Of a DNA stretch of 64,000 nucleotides, positions 27,172-39,562 are shown piece by piece. The position numbers were made by a program, and so were the translations under genes. This DNA is from Syngnathus acus (taxonomy: Eukaryota; Chordata; Actinopteri; Syngnathiformes; Syngnathidae), in contig NC_051097.1 in NCBI RefSeq assembly GCF_901709675.1, positions 11,634,039 through 11,698,038 on the forward strand, written 5' to 3'. Below the pieces are notes generated by a model. The model saw only the letters and a list, made by a program, of their open reading frames with translations. It made no database searches and had not been told where the DNA came from. Within the stretch, counting starts at the first letter, position 1. Each line of letters starts with the position of its first letter.

Positions 27172-30100
27172 ATGGCGGCGCGAGGCCATGTGCAAGACCC
27201 CAACGACCGGAGACTCAGACCCATATACGGTGAGCTCGTTCGGCGGGCGCATGCACGCACGCACACACACACACACACGTCGGCTTGGCTTGAGCATCGG
27301 CGCATGCCGTCTTTCAACAATAGCAGCTTCCAGCAGCAGGGGCAGTTTTTCGGGGCCCCTCCATCGTCGACCAAGGGCTGGCTGGCTGGCTGGCTGGCTC
27401 GCTGGCTCCGTCGCCCCGCTGCGCGGCGCCCTATGACAGTGCACCTTTGCCGGGCTTGCCTCCCAGACCATACTCGGGGGGGTGCTGCGGTTCTCTGCCG
27501 GTAGCTTTCCGGTGCTAACATGTGTGAAATACAAGAAAAGCAATTCGAACAGTCTTGACTGCTTTGCAGGGTTGTCGTCTCCTTGGCTATCTCGGTTGCT
27601 ATTTGACAGCTAGCTTCAGCGGCTAACATGTCGCCGCATAACGCTTCCTTCATTGACTGTAGGTCTTTTTCCCCATCCGAACTTGGCCTTTCTGTGCCGG
27701 TTATCCCGTCGGCTGACAGTCGGTCGAGTTTTGCCTCCGCGGGTGCGCCCGCGATGTGGCTTTTTCGCTCTCGTGTCGGCAGTTGAGCGGCTAAGTGGTT
27801 AGCTTTCATTTAGCATCGCCGCGGACAATGCTCCGGCCGGCTATCTCGCGTGGACTTGTCACAGCTCCCAAACTTTAACCGTGGACACATCGACAAGGTT
27901 TCCACGACCGCAATTACTTCGATAACAATGTGTGTTAGAAAGTAGGCAAAAAAAACAAGAGTTGCCTTTCCCCCTTGAGTTTTGCTTTATTATGATACCT
28001 TAGGCCGGTTTCCAGAAAGAACTGATCCACTGAAATAAAAATAAATCTATAGGGTCTACACCAATGCCATATTTGGCTGATATCAAAACCCCAACCAAGA
28101 TCACGTGCTTGCACAAGTTTGCACACCCTACACCAGGGAATGGAGTGCTTCAGTTCAAACATGAGCTCAATGCAACTTGGATCAATGCTGACAAGTGTCA
28201 GTAAAAGTTTGCCCTCTTGGCAGCGATAGAAGAGCAACGTGACACAATCGCTGTCTGCTGCAGTTAATTTTGGCCGGCAGCTGTCCCCTGAGTGGCCTAA
28301 CTGCGTTTGTGCATACTCACCATGCAACGTCCTTCCTTCACAACCATGAAAAGGGATTGCGTGACTCTCACTGTAAAAGCAGCAACCGCAACGTAGCGGG
28401 CGGGCCTTCATCGTACCCGTGCGTAGGCATCGGTGAGACGCTGCTGGACAAAGTCACGTCCGTTGACATGTTTTTCCACGCGGCTTTATTTTCTTTGATT
28501 TTGCCGCCGCGGGGACTTGAGTGGTTGTTTTTTTTCCCCCTCAGACTACCTTGACAACGGCAACAACAAGATGGCCATCCAGCAGGCGGACAAGCTGCTG
28601 AAGAAGCACAGAGACTTGCACTGCGCCAAGGTACGCTCGGGGGCCCGCCGGCCATTTCACCCCAATCGGCCATTTTCTCCTCATGGGCCGCCTTTCTTTT
28701 CCTCCTCCAGGTGTTGAAGGCCATCGGCCTGCAGCGGACAGGCAAGCAAGACGAAGCCTTCTCCCTGGCCCAGGAGGTGACCTCCTTGGAGCCCACGGAC
28801 GACAACTCCTTACAAGCGCTCACCATCCTCTACAGGGAGATGCATCGGCGTGAGTACACGCGCCGGCCCGCGTGCAGCGCAGCGCCCGACCGACCGACCT
28901 AGTGTTGTGCATTGATGTGCTGCTTCCAGCCGAGTTGGTGACCAAACTGTACGAGGCGGCGGTCAAGAAGGTCCCGCTCAGCGAGGAGTATCACTCGCAC
29001 CTCTTCATGGCGTACGCGCGTGTCGGCGAGTACAAGAAAATGCAGCAGGTAACGAAGAGCTAAGGCGGGCTAGCTTAATGCTAGCCTAGACCGCCAACAT
29101 TTTTCGTGTGATTCCTTCTCTTCAGGCAGGAATGGCCTTGTATAAAATCGTACCCAAGAATCCCTATTACTTCTGGTCCGTCATGAGTCTGGTCATGCAG
29201 GTACACGCCGTCGGCATCGTCGCGACGCCTGGGACCAGGCGGCCGTCTCCCATTTTTTATTTCTTGTTTTCTTCTTCAAATTGCACAGGCCATCTCGGCG
29301 CAGGATGAAAAACTGTCCCAAACCATGTTCCTGCCCCTGGCGGAGCGCATGGTGGAGAAGATGGTCAAGGAGGACAAAATCGAAGCTGAAGCAGAAGTAA
29401 GACGTCCTGCTCGCTGAAAGCTTCCCATCCAAATCTTGTGGACAAAAGTATTTGGACAGTGAATCTGAGTGCTCTTCAGGTGCAACTCTACTTCATGATC
29501 CTGGAGCGCTTGGGGAAATGCGAGGAGGCGCTGGAAGTGATCAAGGGTCCCCTCGGAGGTAAGCTCGCGGCGCCTCGGTCTTCCTCCTCCCGATCCTCAC
29601 CGTGCCACGTCGTTGCCGCAGAGAAGCTGACCAGCGAGCTTCAGAGTCGAGAGAGCAAGTGCATGATGCTGTACCGGCGACTCCGACGCTGGCCCGAGTG
29701 CAACGCCCTGGCGCGCCAGCTCCTGCTCAAGAAGTGAGCCTCGTCTTTTGTCGAAATGGCGGCAAAGCACTGCCTTTGTCTAACCCCCAACTCCATTGTG
29801 GGCTCGCAGTCCCGACGATTGGCAGTTCTACCTGGCCTACTTCGACTCGCTTTTTCATCTCATGGATCAGTCGTGGAGTCCGCCGGAGGATGAACAACAG
29901 TGAGTACAATGCGCCCGGTTGGTGGCAAAAAGTACCAAGTAGACAAAAGTTGCGTTGCGGCGCCGCGCTCAGCTGCTCAGAGGGCGCCGTGCACCACACG
30001 GTGATGGAGGCGGTGAACTTCGTGGAGGAGAGGATCGCCGGCGAGGACGGCAAAGACGCTCGCTCGCTGCGGGGTCCTTACCTGGCGCGCCTGGAGCTCA

Positions 30101-33100
30101 TGCAGCGGCTGCGGCAACGCCGCCTTCCCCAAGAAAAACAGCTCGGTAAGAAGAAAAGAAAAAAAAAAAACACCGTTGGATTCATAAGAACTCCTTCTAG
30201 TTTTCAAATCCAAGGTGATCACGACCTCCTCTCTTTGTTTTTGTGGTCGCAGGAGAGCCGTTGGAGCTGATGGTGCAGTTTTTTGTCAAGTTTGGCGACA
30301 AGCCTTGCTGCATCACAGACCTCAACGTTTATCTCCACCTACTGGCCGCCGAGCAGCACGAGCAGGTGAGCCACCGCCTGGCCTGGCCTGGCCTGGCCTG
30401 GCCTGGCCTGGCCTGGCCTGGCCTGGCCTGGCCTGGCCTGGCCTGGCCTGGCCTGGCCTGGACCGCAGTCGCATGTCTCCGTTTCGGCACCTTGCAGTTG
30501 GTGGAGCGGCTGCGCCGGGCCGCCCCTACCGGACCCGACGGCTCGGACTTCCCGGACGACACGGAAGCGCTGCAGAGGCACCTGTGCGTGTGCCAGCTGA
30601 GCCGGGCGCTGGGCCTGCATCACGCCCTGGACGCCGCCGCTAAGCTGAGGCTGGTCGCCGAGCTCAAGGCGCACTACCGGCACGGCCTCAAGTTTGGTGA
30701 GGAGCGCGCACGCACGCACATTTTTCTGTTTTGGCCTTTTTCTCTTTTATTTGCGTTTTCCCTCCTACAGGGAAGAATGCTCTGAAGACGGAGTTGCAGT
30801 TTTCCGACATGTATTGCCTGATGGCGGCTCACGTCTACATCGACTTGTGGACGGAAACCGGTGGGTGGTCCTTCCTTCTCTCTCGCTTTCACGCGGTCCA
30901 CCCGCGTGACGTGCTCTCGGGCTGCGCTCAGGGGACGAGAAGATGGCGTGGCTCGGTCTGGGCCTGCTCCAGGAAGGCTTGTCCAACAGCCCGTCCAACG
31001 CTCAGTTCAAGCTGCTGCTGCTGCTCCTCTACTGCCGCCTGGGCGCCTTCGAACCGGTGGTGGACCTCTACGCCAGCCTGGACGCCAAGCACGTCCAGCA
31101 CGACACCATTGGCTTCCTCCTGACGCGCTACGCTCAGTCCTTGGGACAGTTTGCCGCTGCCTCGCAGGCCTGCAACTTCTCGCTCAGGTTTTTCCACTCC
31201 AACCAGAAAGATGTGAGTCTCCCTGCCTCCCTCCACAAACGGGATTCTTCTCAGCCATCGGCCCTAAATCCAAACGTGCCATCTGGCCCCCAGACCTCCG
31301 AGTACATTATCCAAGCGTACAAGTACGGCGCCTTTGAGAAGATCCCCGAGTTCATCGCCCTCAGGAACCGACTGAACCAGTCGCTGCACTTTGCGCAGGT
31401 CCGCACCGAGAGGATGCTGCTCGACTTGTTCCTCGAGGCTGACATGTGAGCGAGCGCACGCCCCCGAGGCGCCTGCCTGCCCGCCCGCCCGTCCGTCCCT
31501 CCGCCTGCGTTCACCTTTGTGACCTTTTTGTGTTCCTTTTTTTTTTCTTTTTCTTTTTGTCTTCCCTAAAATGTGTTGCAGTGTGTTGAGTCTGGAGGAG
31601 AGTGTGAAGACCATGTCTTTGTCCGCAGAGGAAGATGACATTCCCTGGGACAACATGAGGGACAACCGAGACCTCACGGTGTTCACCTGCTGGGACCCCC
31701 ACGAGCGGTACAAAACACGCAAAGCGCTAATTGGCTAGCCAGCCGTAAACGAGCGCTCTCGCCACCGCCACCTGACAGGAAGTTGAACGAGGAGCATCGG
31801 CGGCATTCCCTGGAGGAAGAGCGTGTGTGGTTGCGCTTGCGCTCGCTCACGCTGCGCCTCCTCGCCGCCGTGGCGGCCATGGGCCACAAAGCCTCGCCGC
31901 AGAACTCGCCCACGGCCACCGAGAACGGCGTGACGGACAAGACGGCGCCGCTGCGCCAGCTCCTGACGCAGCTCGGCCAAAACCTGCAGACGGCCACGCA
32001 ACTGGCCGAGAGACGCACGCAGGTATCCTCAAAGTCTGCTAGCTCAACGTAGCGTAATGCGCTAACGTAGCCTAATGCGCTAACCCCAACAGTACCCCTT
32101 CCTGGGACCGCCCGCAACCCGTCTGGTTGCCGCTCTTTCCAGCGGCAGCTGCCAGTGTCAAGCGGCAGCGCTGCAGCTGTCGCTCCACGTGCACCAACTG
32201 GACGCCGTCGGTCTCGGTGAGCGCCGCCGCCGCCGCCGCCTGCTCCTCCTTCTTTTGATTGATTGAATTTCAAATTTTTTTTCTTTGGACCGCTCTGCCC
32301 CCGCCAGACGAGTCGTCGGAGCTGCAAACGCAAATGTGCAACGCCTTCAAGTCGCTGGCCGTTCAGCTTCAAGGTGGCCGCCGTCGCACGCAGCTGCTCT
32401 GCCACCGCGGCCACGTGGTCGTCGTCATCATCATCATCATCGGCGTCGTCGTCTTCCCTGCTCTTTTGTTGCAGAAATGCTGAATAAATGCAAAGGAGAC
32501 CTCCTGGACACAAAAGAGGGCAAATTAAAAATCCGGCCGTGGTTGTTGGAGAACCTCGTCTTCTTTGTGGAGGTGGCCCCCACCGCACGCCGGCCGGCCG
32601 GCCCACGCTTCCTCTGTGGCGCCTCCGGGCGTCTCGCTCATCTTCTCTTGCGCTGCTTGCAGACGGTATGCGTGGTCTTGTGGGTCGCCGGCTACTGCAC
32701 CAAAGTTTTGCGGCCGCTCAAGTCCAGCCTACAGAAGAAGAAGAAGAAGAAAAAGGATGCCAGCACAGCTCAGGTAGGCGCCGCACTCTCCGACTCTTGC
32801 TTCCGCCGCTATAGGTTCCGTTGTTTTGGTTTTCCCGCAGCCGGCGGTGGTGTGCGGCTTCCAGGAGTTGACGGCGAGCTTGCAGGACGTGCTCGCCCGG
32901 GCCCTGGAGCACGTCAAAGGGCAGGAGGTCGGCATGGCCGCGCTCAAACTGGCCGATTTGTCACTGGAAGGATCCACAGAGGTCAGTCTCGTTCAAATTG
33001 TTTGTGAGCGCGTAGCAAATGGGAACACCGTGCTAGGAGTTAGCGGCTAGCAAGCGAGCCGTCCAACTCTGGCGGCCGAGGCCTTCGGTCCATCTTTCTC

Positions 33101-33242
33101 CTGACTTTGTGTCTTTCAGGAGGAGTCGTCGTTTGCCAGGGCAGCCATGGACAAGCTGCAGAGCAGTCACCTGCGTTCGCTCCAGGAGGCGGCGGAACTG
33201 CTCAAGAAGCGAGCGGACTCTCTGAAGAATCTCAAAATCTGA
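27172..33242 (+). CDS. naa25: NAA25, auxiliary subunit of the NatB N-terminal acetyltransferase, 23 exons, 968 aa
   Basis: NAA25 is the TPR scaffold that binds the catalytic subunit NAA20 and anchors NatB to the ribosome, where it acetylates nascent Met-Asp/Glu/Asn/Gln N-termini. Exons: 27172-27229, 28545-28630, 28711-28849, 28930-29048, 29126-29200, 29289-29396, 29480-29558, 29622-29733, 29810-29899, 29973-30145, 30253-30365, 30498-30696, 30771-30860, 30932-31212, 31294-31445, 31582-31707, 31779-32022, 32093-32216, 32308-32373, 32475-32572, 32663-32773, 32841-32981, 33120-33242. The start has a strong Kozak context (ACCACCATGG). Conserved blocks include GHVQDPNDRRLRPIYDYLDN, KVLKAIGLQRTGKQDEAF, EEYHSHLFMAYARVGEYKKM, HDTIGFLLTRYAQSLGQ, SEYIIQAYKYGAFEKIPEFI, and a Lys-rich stretch near the end. 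Length matches human NAA25 (972). Intron 11 is mostly a CCTGG repeat. Confidence 0.97.
27230..28544 (+). other. NAA25 intron 1
   Basis: This 1315-bp intron contains an (AC)n tract (about 27262-27279), a GGCT repeat (27374-27408) and, at about 27935-28411, a stretch with a 158-codon antisense open frame. That stretch reads like a degenerate dispersed repeat (it contains words such as GTGTGCAAACTTGTGCA on the minus strand) rather than a gene. A second, older-looking insertion cannot be ruled out. Confidence 0.55.
30377..30461. repeat. Perfect CCTGG pentanucleotide array, 17 units, in NAA25 intron 11
   Basis: Seventeen uninterrupted CCTGG units fill 85 of the 132 bases of this intron, between the donor at 30366 and the acceptor at 30497. 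They create long spurious Trp-Pro-Gly-Leu-Ala frames. Confidence 0.95.
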
Positions 33243-34882
33243 ATGCCGCCGTCACACCCGTGTCTGTTTGCCGTCAGCACATTTCCGGAACGCTGTCATC
33301 AATCACGAAGGCGCGCGGTGACATTCACACGCCCGTTTTTAGCCCGTCTAGTAAATTATTGTACAGAATAGCTTGGAGTCCGAGAAACCACTATTTCCTT
33401 TGCTCGATCACTCGCGTGCCCTCCTCGCTTTAGCGTCGGCGTGCAAAGGCGCCATATTTGGCCCAGATTCCATCAGAGGTTCATTTAGGATATTTCCCCC
33501 CCCCCCGTGCTTCTTTTTTTTTCCATGTGTGTCTGAATGAAGTCGAGCACCTCCGTAGTCGCAGTATTACACGCAAAAAAATGGAAATAATAGATAGCTT
33601 GCGTCACTTCCTGCTCAAAACGGCAGCCAGGGTGGCTCGCTCACGTCCACAACAAGCAGCAAAACGCGCACGTGGCGGATGCAAATGGTTTTTGTTTTCT
33701 TCCCAGCCCCACAAACGCCGTGGGTGAGTGCGCATTTTGTTTGGTGCCGAGACTGATGCGAGCGCCCCAAAGAAAGGCACTGAGGCTTTATGCAGTTCTG
33801 TCCTGGATGCGGGGCACTTACAATAAAACACACTTTGGACCTAATTGTAAATCGCCCAGGAAGCTGCTGTGCGTGCCGGCGTGCGTGCGTGCAAGCCCAT
33901 GTGCATGTGAAAGCTTGTGTACATGAAGACAAAGTGTGTGTCATACGAGCGTGTGTGTGTGGGTGAGAGAAGAACGTGTGTGTGTGTGTGTGTGTGCGTG
34001 CGCGTGTGAGAGAGAGGAAGAAGGTGAAAGAACTTTGGCCTATGAGAGGGAGAAAGTGTGTGCGAGCTTATGTGACTGTTGGAGATGTCAGTGTGAGCCT
34101 GCATGTGTGGGAACCAAAGTCTGTTTTGAATGCATGTGTGAGCGAGCCGCTGTGTGTTTGTCTGACCGGGGGGAAAAAGATGGCGGGCGTCAGAGCTCTA
34201 CTTTTGGCCGCTTTCCCAACCGCCACGCAAGCTGCAAACCACACCACCATGAGGAATTTCCGTTTAGACTGGACGCAAGTTGCGCAGGAAGAAAAAAAAA
34301 AGCGTGCTCATGATTGACAATCTGGAGTGTCACCCACCACCTTCTTTTGTTAGAAAATGGGAAAACAGAAACACTGGAATGGCAAAGCTTTTTTTTTTTT
34401 TTTTTGAAATAAAATGCTGAATGTGAAAAATGTACTTGCTCTCCTCGACAAACATGATTTGCCTTTGACCTCGTCTGAGTCGCAAGTGATCAGAATTAAT
34501 AGAATTGAGAGATCCGTGTTGGAAAAAGGCCCATGCACACTGCCATACACGTGTGAGGCGCTAGGTGGCGATAGCGTTTAACGACTTCCTTGAGTAATCC
34601 GCCAACGAGGCGAAGAAGATGAAGTAGTTCAAGAGCTTCAGAAGCTTCCTGAAGTTTGTCGGTTAGGTCTGTTCTGTGAAATATGTGGACGAATAAAAGC
34701 TAACTTTGATAGATATATTTGCGCTTGAGTGTCAACTCGTGTGACGTTTATGAGCACGACGTTAATGCGCGCTCACTGGAGTTTTGAAGGCAGCTACCTT
34801 GCGAAGCTAGCTGTCATCGCTTGCCTTGTTTTGGTTTGGTTTGGTTTGTCTCTTTGTGTGGGATTTTGCGTGGACAAAACAC
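33243..34882 (+). other. NAA25 3' UTR and BRAP upstream region
   Basis: Candidate polyadenylation signals for NAA25 are AATAAA at 33822-33827 and at 34408-34413. The stretch also holds a (TG)n region with GAGA words (about 33950-34020), a T run (34389-34405) and TTTGG repeats just before BRAP (about 34826-34848). No exon is supported. Confidence 0.55.
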
Positions 34883-37800
34883 ATGAGCGTGTCTCTGGTG
34901 GTCATCCGCTTGGAAATCGCCGCCCAGTCTCCAGCCCCGCAAGGCTTCCGCTACTCGGCCGGTGAGTACGCAGGGCCGGTGGGCCGCAGGGCAGGGCCGG
35001 ACCGGACCGCAACGAACGTTGACGTTAGCCGGCCGGCTAACGAGCTGGACCAGACGATTGTCGCAACACACACCGCAATCGTTTGCATTTGAGTGGATCA
35101 TGTTAACTGTTCACACGCCAGGCGAACCGCTCCTTATTAGTTACTTATGCCATATGAAGTTTTCTCATCTGTTAATATGAAAACCCAATGGTTGCCTTCA
35201 AACGTTCCTCACAGCCCTGCAGCAAGCACCTGCTAACCTTCACTCTTGCTGCTTTCAGTGAGTGGCGGCATGTCGGAGGAGCAACTTGAGGACAAATCTT
35301 TGGGCCTGGCCAGGCTGGCCCTGAGCGGCAAATCGGAGCTGGAGAGGAGCGCCGTGTTGCACCAACACATGGGCAGCAGATCCATGGGAGACATGGTCAT
35401 CGAGACCTTTGAACCCAGCCCAGGTGAAAACCTCCTTTTGTTTTGGGTCGCAAGTAGTTTTGCATGTTCTTTGAAGATGCGCTTCACGGTGTAGACAAAG
35501 GTGGCGGTGGCGGGGGGGAAGAACCAGGAGGATGCGCAGAGGGCAAGCGAGCCGAGTCGGCGTCGGCCCCGGACTCTCCCTCCAAGCAGCTGCCCCAGCA
35601 AATCTCCTTCTTCAGCGGGAACCCGTCAGTGGAGGTGGTGCACGGGATCTTGCACCTCTACAAGACCAAGTTGGACACGCGCACGCATGCGTCGTCATTT
35701 TGGTGGCATCACGCTCACCGACTTTTTTTCTTCTTCTGCTCTCCTCATCATTCTCTTTTGTTCCCCGGCAGCAAGATGACGTCGCTGACGGAGGAGGTGA
35801 GGCGCAGCGCCATGGTGTGCATCCTCACGGTTCCTGCCACCATGACCAGTCACGACCTGATGAAGCTGATGGCGCCCTTCAATGACGTCATGGAGCACAT
35901 GAAGATCATCCGAGACTCCACCCCCAACCAGTACATGGTGCTCATCAAGTTCAGCACGCAGGTTTGAACTCTTTATATATATACTATATATATATATATA
36001 TTTTTTTTACGGTTTGTTTAGACTCAAACAATCTCTAAAGCTTGTAAAAAGTACACGACATCTAATTTAGAGACGACACAAACGGACCAATCTTCTGCAA
36101 AAAATATGTGAAAGCACCTGAAAAAAAAAGTCAAGAGGAGTTCCAAAGTGTAATTCCGACGCTAACCCTGGCTCAGGCGGACGCAGACAGCTTCTACGCC
36201 ACGTGTAACGGCCGCCAGTTCAACTCCATCGAGGAGGCGGTGTGTCAGCTGGTCTACGTGGAGCGTGCCGAAGTCATCAAGTCGGACGAGGTGCGTGGCG
36301 CTGCCGCCGCCGCCGCGCCGCCACCATCTTGCTGTTGACAAAGTTGCTGCGCTTCCTCCTCCAGGGCGCCAGTTTGCCCGTGATGGAGCTGACGGAGCTT
36401 CCCAAATGCACCGTGTGTCTGGAGCGCATGGACGAGTCGGTCAACGGCATCCTCACCACGCTGTGCAACCACAGCTTCCACAGTCAGTGTCTGCAGCGAT
36501 GGGAGGACGCATCGTAAGCGGCGCCGCAGCATTCACCGCACCAGGGCGTGCGGCACGCTCGCAACCTCAAAACATTGTGTCCCGAGTTGCATGACGACTT
36601 GCCCCTCCTAGCTTAGCTCAGGAGGGGCGTTTCGTACCCACCGATTCATATCTGCCATACTGATGGAATAAGTTAGCGCCAGCCAAAAGCTGATTTTTGG
36701 TGTCACGTTTAGGTGTCCCGTATGTCGCTACTGTCAAACTCCCGAGCCGGTGGAAGAAAACAAATGCTTTGAGTGCGGCGTGCAGGAGGTAAGGAAGGCC
36801 CGAGTCTCGCTCCTCGTGCCTTTGGTAACCTTGTTGCCCCCCAGAACCTGTGGATCTGCCTGATCTGCGGCCACATCGGCTGCGGTCGCTACGTCAGCCG
36901 CCACGCCTACAAGCACTTTGAGGAGACGCAGCACACCTACGCCATGCAGCTCACCAACCACCGCGTGTGGGACTACGCCGGAGGTAGCGACGACCGTCGC
37001 CCGCTTGCCAATGCACGCCTTTAATGCTGGCACGTCGCTCTCACGGCAGACAACTACGTCCATCGGCTGGTGGCCAGCAAGTCGGACGGCAAGATGGTTC
37101 AGTACGAGTGCGAGGGGGACACCTGCCAGGCCGAGAAGATCGACTCCCTGCAGCTGGAGGTACGGCAGGGAAGGGAGGCTGCTCCCCTCGCCGCCTGCCT
37201 CGGATGCTAACGGGCACCGCGCTTCTCCCACAGTACTCGTATCTGCTGACCAGCCAGCTGGAGTCGCAGCGAGTCTATTGGGAGAACAAGATTGTTCATC
37301 TGGAGAAGGAGACGGCCCAGGAGGTGAACGAACCGCCATGTCCTTGTTGTCATGGCGTTTGGGAGTCACTCGCCTCCGTGTGTGTGACGACAGATCAACA
37401 ACATGAAGGCAAAGTTCAAGGAGACTCTGGAGCGCTGCGACAACCTGGAACGCCGACTGGGAGAAATCAGCAAGGACAAGCAGAGCACGGAGAAGAAGTA
37501 AGCTCGGAGCGCCACCGAGGCAGGCACCCGTCGAGCTTTCGCGCAAACAACACGGTTTCACCTGTCATGGCAGGTGCGCGCAGCTGAGCGCCCGCGTCAT
37601 GAAACTCAGCCACGAGTTGAAAGAGGAGCAGGAGATGAACAAATATCTGCGAGCCAACCAGACGCAGCTTCAGACCCGACTAGCTGATGAGGAGCGCAGA
37701 GCCAAAGAGAGCGGTGAGGACCCTTTTAAGAATGCGCCCAAATTGCTGCTAGGCAAATCATTTCAAGTTCAAAGTCAAAGTCTGCTTTCGTGTCAATGTC

Positions 37801-38131
37801 TTCACATGCCAAGACACACAAAGAAATCGAAATGACGTTCCCACTATCCCACGGGGACAAGTCATAGTACACAATATACAATATGCCGCTGCTGCTGCTG
37901 CTGTGTTCAGGCGAGCAGAAGGACCAGGCCATGGCCGAGCTTCAGGAGCAGCTGCGCGACGTCATGTTCTATCTGGAGACGCAGCAGCACATCCAGCATC
38001 TTCCTGACGAGACGCGGAATGAAATCCAGGAAGGCCAAATCAATATGGCGGCGGGACCCGCCGCCGAGGGCGACGCCGGCCCCCCCGACGCCGTCAGAGG
38101 AAGGAGGGGCCGAGGCAGGAAGAGGAAGTAG
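34883..38131 (+). CDS. brap: BRAP (BRCA1-associated protein / IMP), RING-type E3 ligase, 13 exons, 583 aa
   Basis: BRAP is a cytoplasmic ubiquitin ligase that dampens Ras-MAPK signalling by inactivating the KSR scaffold and can retain nuclear-localisation-signal proteins in the cytoplasm. Exons: 34883-34961, 35259-35423, 35495-35669, 35772-35961, 36177-36290, 36365-36513, 36713-36788, 36845-36983, 37050-37159, 37234-37323, 37394-37497, 37574-37713, 37911-38131. In order: the BRAP2/RRM-like domain ([31 protein letters not shown]); a RING finger ([28 protein letters not shown]); a UBP-type zinc finger ([35 protein letters not shown]); a coiled coil; and a basic Arg/Gly tail. Exon 3 starts in a Gly-rich stretch with two further in-frame acceptors downstream, so its first residues are uncertain. 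Intron 12 holds a LINE tail close to its acceptor. Confidence 0.96.
37762..37885 (-). mobile_element. LINE 3' tail in BRAP intron 12
   Basis: This stretch shares long blocks (for example ACATGCCAAGACACACAAAG and CCACTATCCCACGG) with the tails at 9160-9290 and 54271-54400. It is a 5'-truncated copy lying antisense to BRAP, with its 5' side about 20 bp from the exon 13 acceptor. Confidence 0.8.
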
Positions 38132-38557
38132 AAAGCGTCCTGAGACTTTTGAAAGGCCGCGCTTTGGAGCATGTAAATACGTCCGTCTTTTCTTAACCTA
38201 TTTATGCGCCTAACGTGGCATTTTTGCTCCGTGTTGCAAATAACGCTGTCAAAACATGTCCACAGCAAATAAAAGAGCTCATTCATGCCGTCGCTGGCCG
38301 GCCGGCTGGCTGGCTGGCCGGCTGGCCGGCTGGCTGGCTGTCCTTTCTGCCCCTCCAATGGCTTCCTTTGCTTTGGCTTGATGTCTCTTTTCCTTCTCCC
38401 CAAGTGAAAGTGCACTCACTTTAAAGTGAGCCAACAGAGACGATTTTTTTTCCTTTTTTTTGGCTGACTGTTTTCCATGAGGTGGAACAAAAGAAGGAAG
38501 TGTTGTAATGTGCTGTCATATGAGATGAGAGCAGGATGAAGGAGGCGGAGCTGCCAG

Positions 38558-38597
<40 letters not shown>

Positions 38598-39562
38598 TGC
38601 ACGATGGTGTGCAGCGGAGTAGTAGTGTGAGCACGTTCAACTCGTAACAGAGGTGAGTCCGTTTTTGTTTGCTTTTGGGAGGGGAGGGGGGGGGGTGCAC
38701 GTTTGACGCCTTCTCTTAGCGTGAGACTTGAGGAAGAAAGGTCGCCGCTGCTTGTGCTTGCACTTTGTGTGTTGATGGGGAAGGAAGCGGAGCCAGCCGG
38801 CAGACGTTTGGAATGCGGCCTCCTCGTCAGGTCTGCGCTTGCGGCAACCTGAACGTGACGTGACGCCAACCAGCCAGCTCATGGCTTGAATTTCTCTTGA
38901 GGCCAAGATCGTCCATCTCACGGTCTTTCGCTGGGGGCGGGACCTGGCTTTCAAATCAACTTGCTATGTCATCTTTGAACGTGGGAGGGGGAGTTTCAAC
39001 AAGTAGCAGCGTTATCAAGCAGGAAGGAGATGCCGCCAAGTCCTCAGTCGGCCGCAAAAATGACGAGAGGCAAGTGGCTCCGTTCGAACCACATTTTTGT
39101 GGATTACGCAATGAAGCCAAGCCGTCGCCCGAGCGCTCGCACCTCTTTCAGCAGCAAAGTGAAGAAGAGAAGTTGTTTGCCTGAAAGGATACAACAAAAT
39201 GCTTTAAACAACGTCACACTTGATTTGTGTAAGTGAAGCGGCGAGAGGCCAGCTGCCATGAAGGCTCCGTGTGTGTGTGTGCACATGCTTGCATGTGTGT
39301 CACAGCAGGAAGTGGCTGATGTCATCATGGTGGAGGGGCCAAAATGGTGTGTGTGCGCGCGCGCGTGTCGTTGTAACCTTTGGGTGCCGTGTGTGTCGTA
39401 CAAACACATTAGAGAACTGACAAGACCACCAAAATGTTGTCGATTGACAGGTGGTCAGCGGCAGGTCAGCGCTCCCGACGGCCAATCAGACTGGCTGGCT
39501 GGGCGTCACCTTGGCTGCGCCCCCTTGAGTACTTTGTGAATAATTGAACAATTCTTGGGCAG
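38132..39562 (+). other. BRAP 3' UTR and TOR4A upstream region
   Basis: The BRAP polyadenylation signal is probably AATAAA at 38268-38273, only about 140 bp after the stop. After it come GGCT/GGCC repeats (about 38296-38340), an (AC)n run (about 38562-38590) and a second TG/GC run (about 39267-39365). No coding exon was supported, but a non-coding TOR4A 5' exon could lie here. Confidence 0.55.

Noticed and set aside
30215-30785. Trp-Pro-Gly-Leu-Ala repeat protein
   Set aside because: The repeat comes from the CCTGG array in NAA25 intron 11; splice sites on both sides are good.
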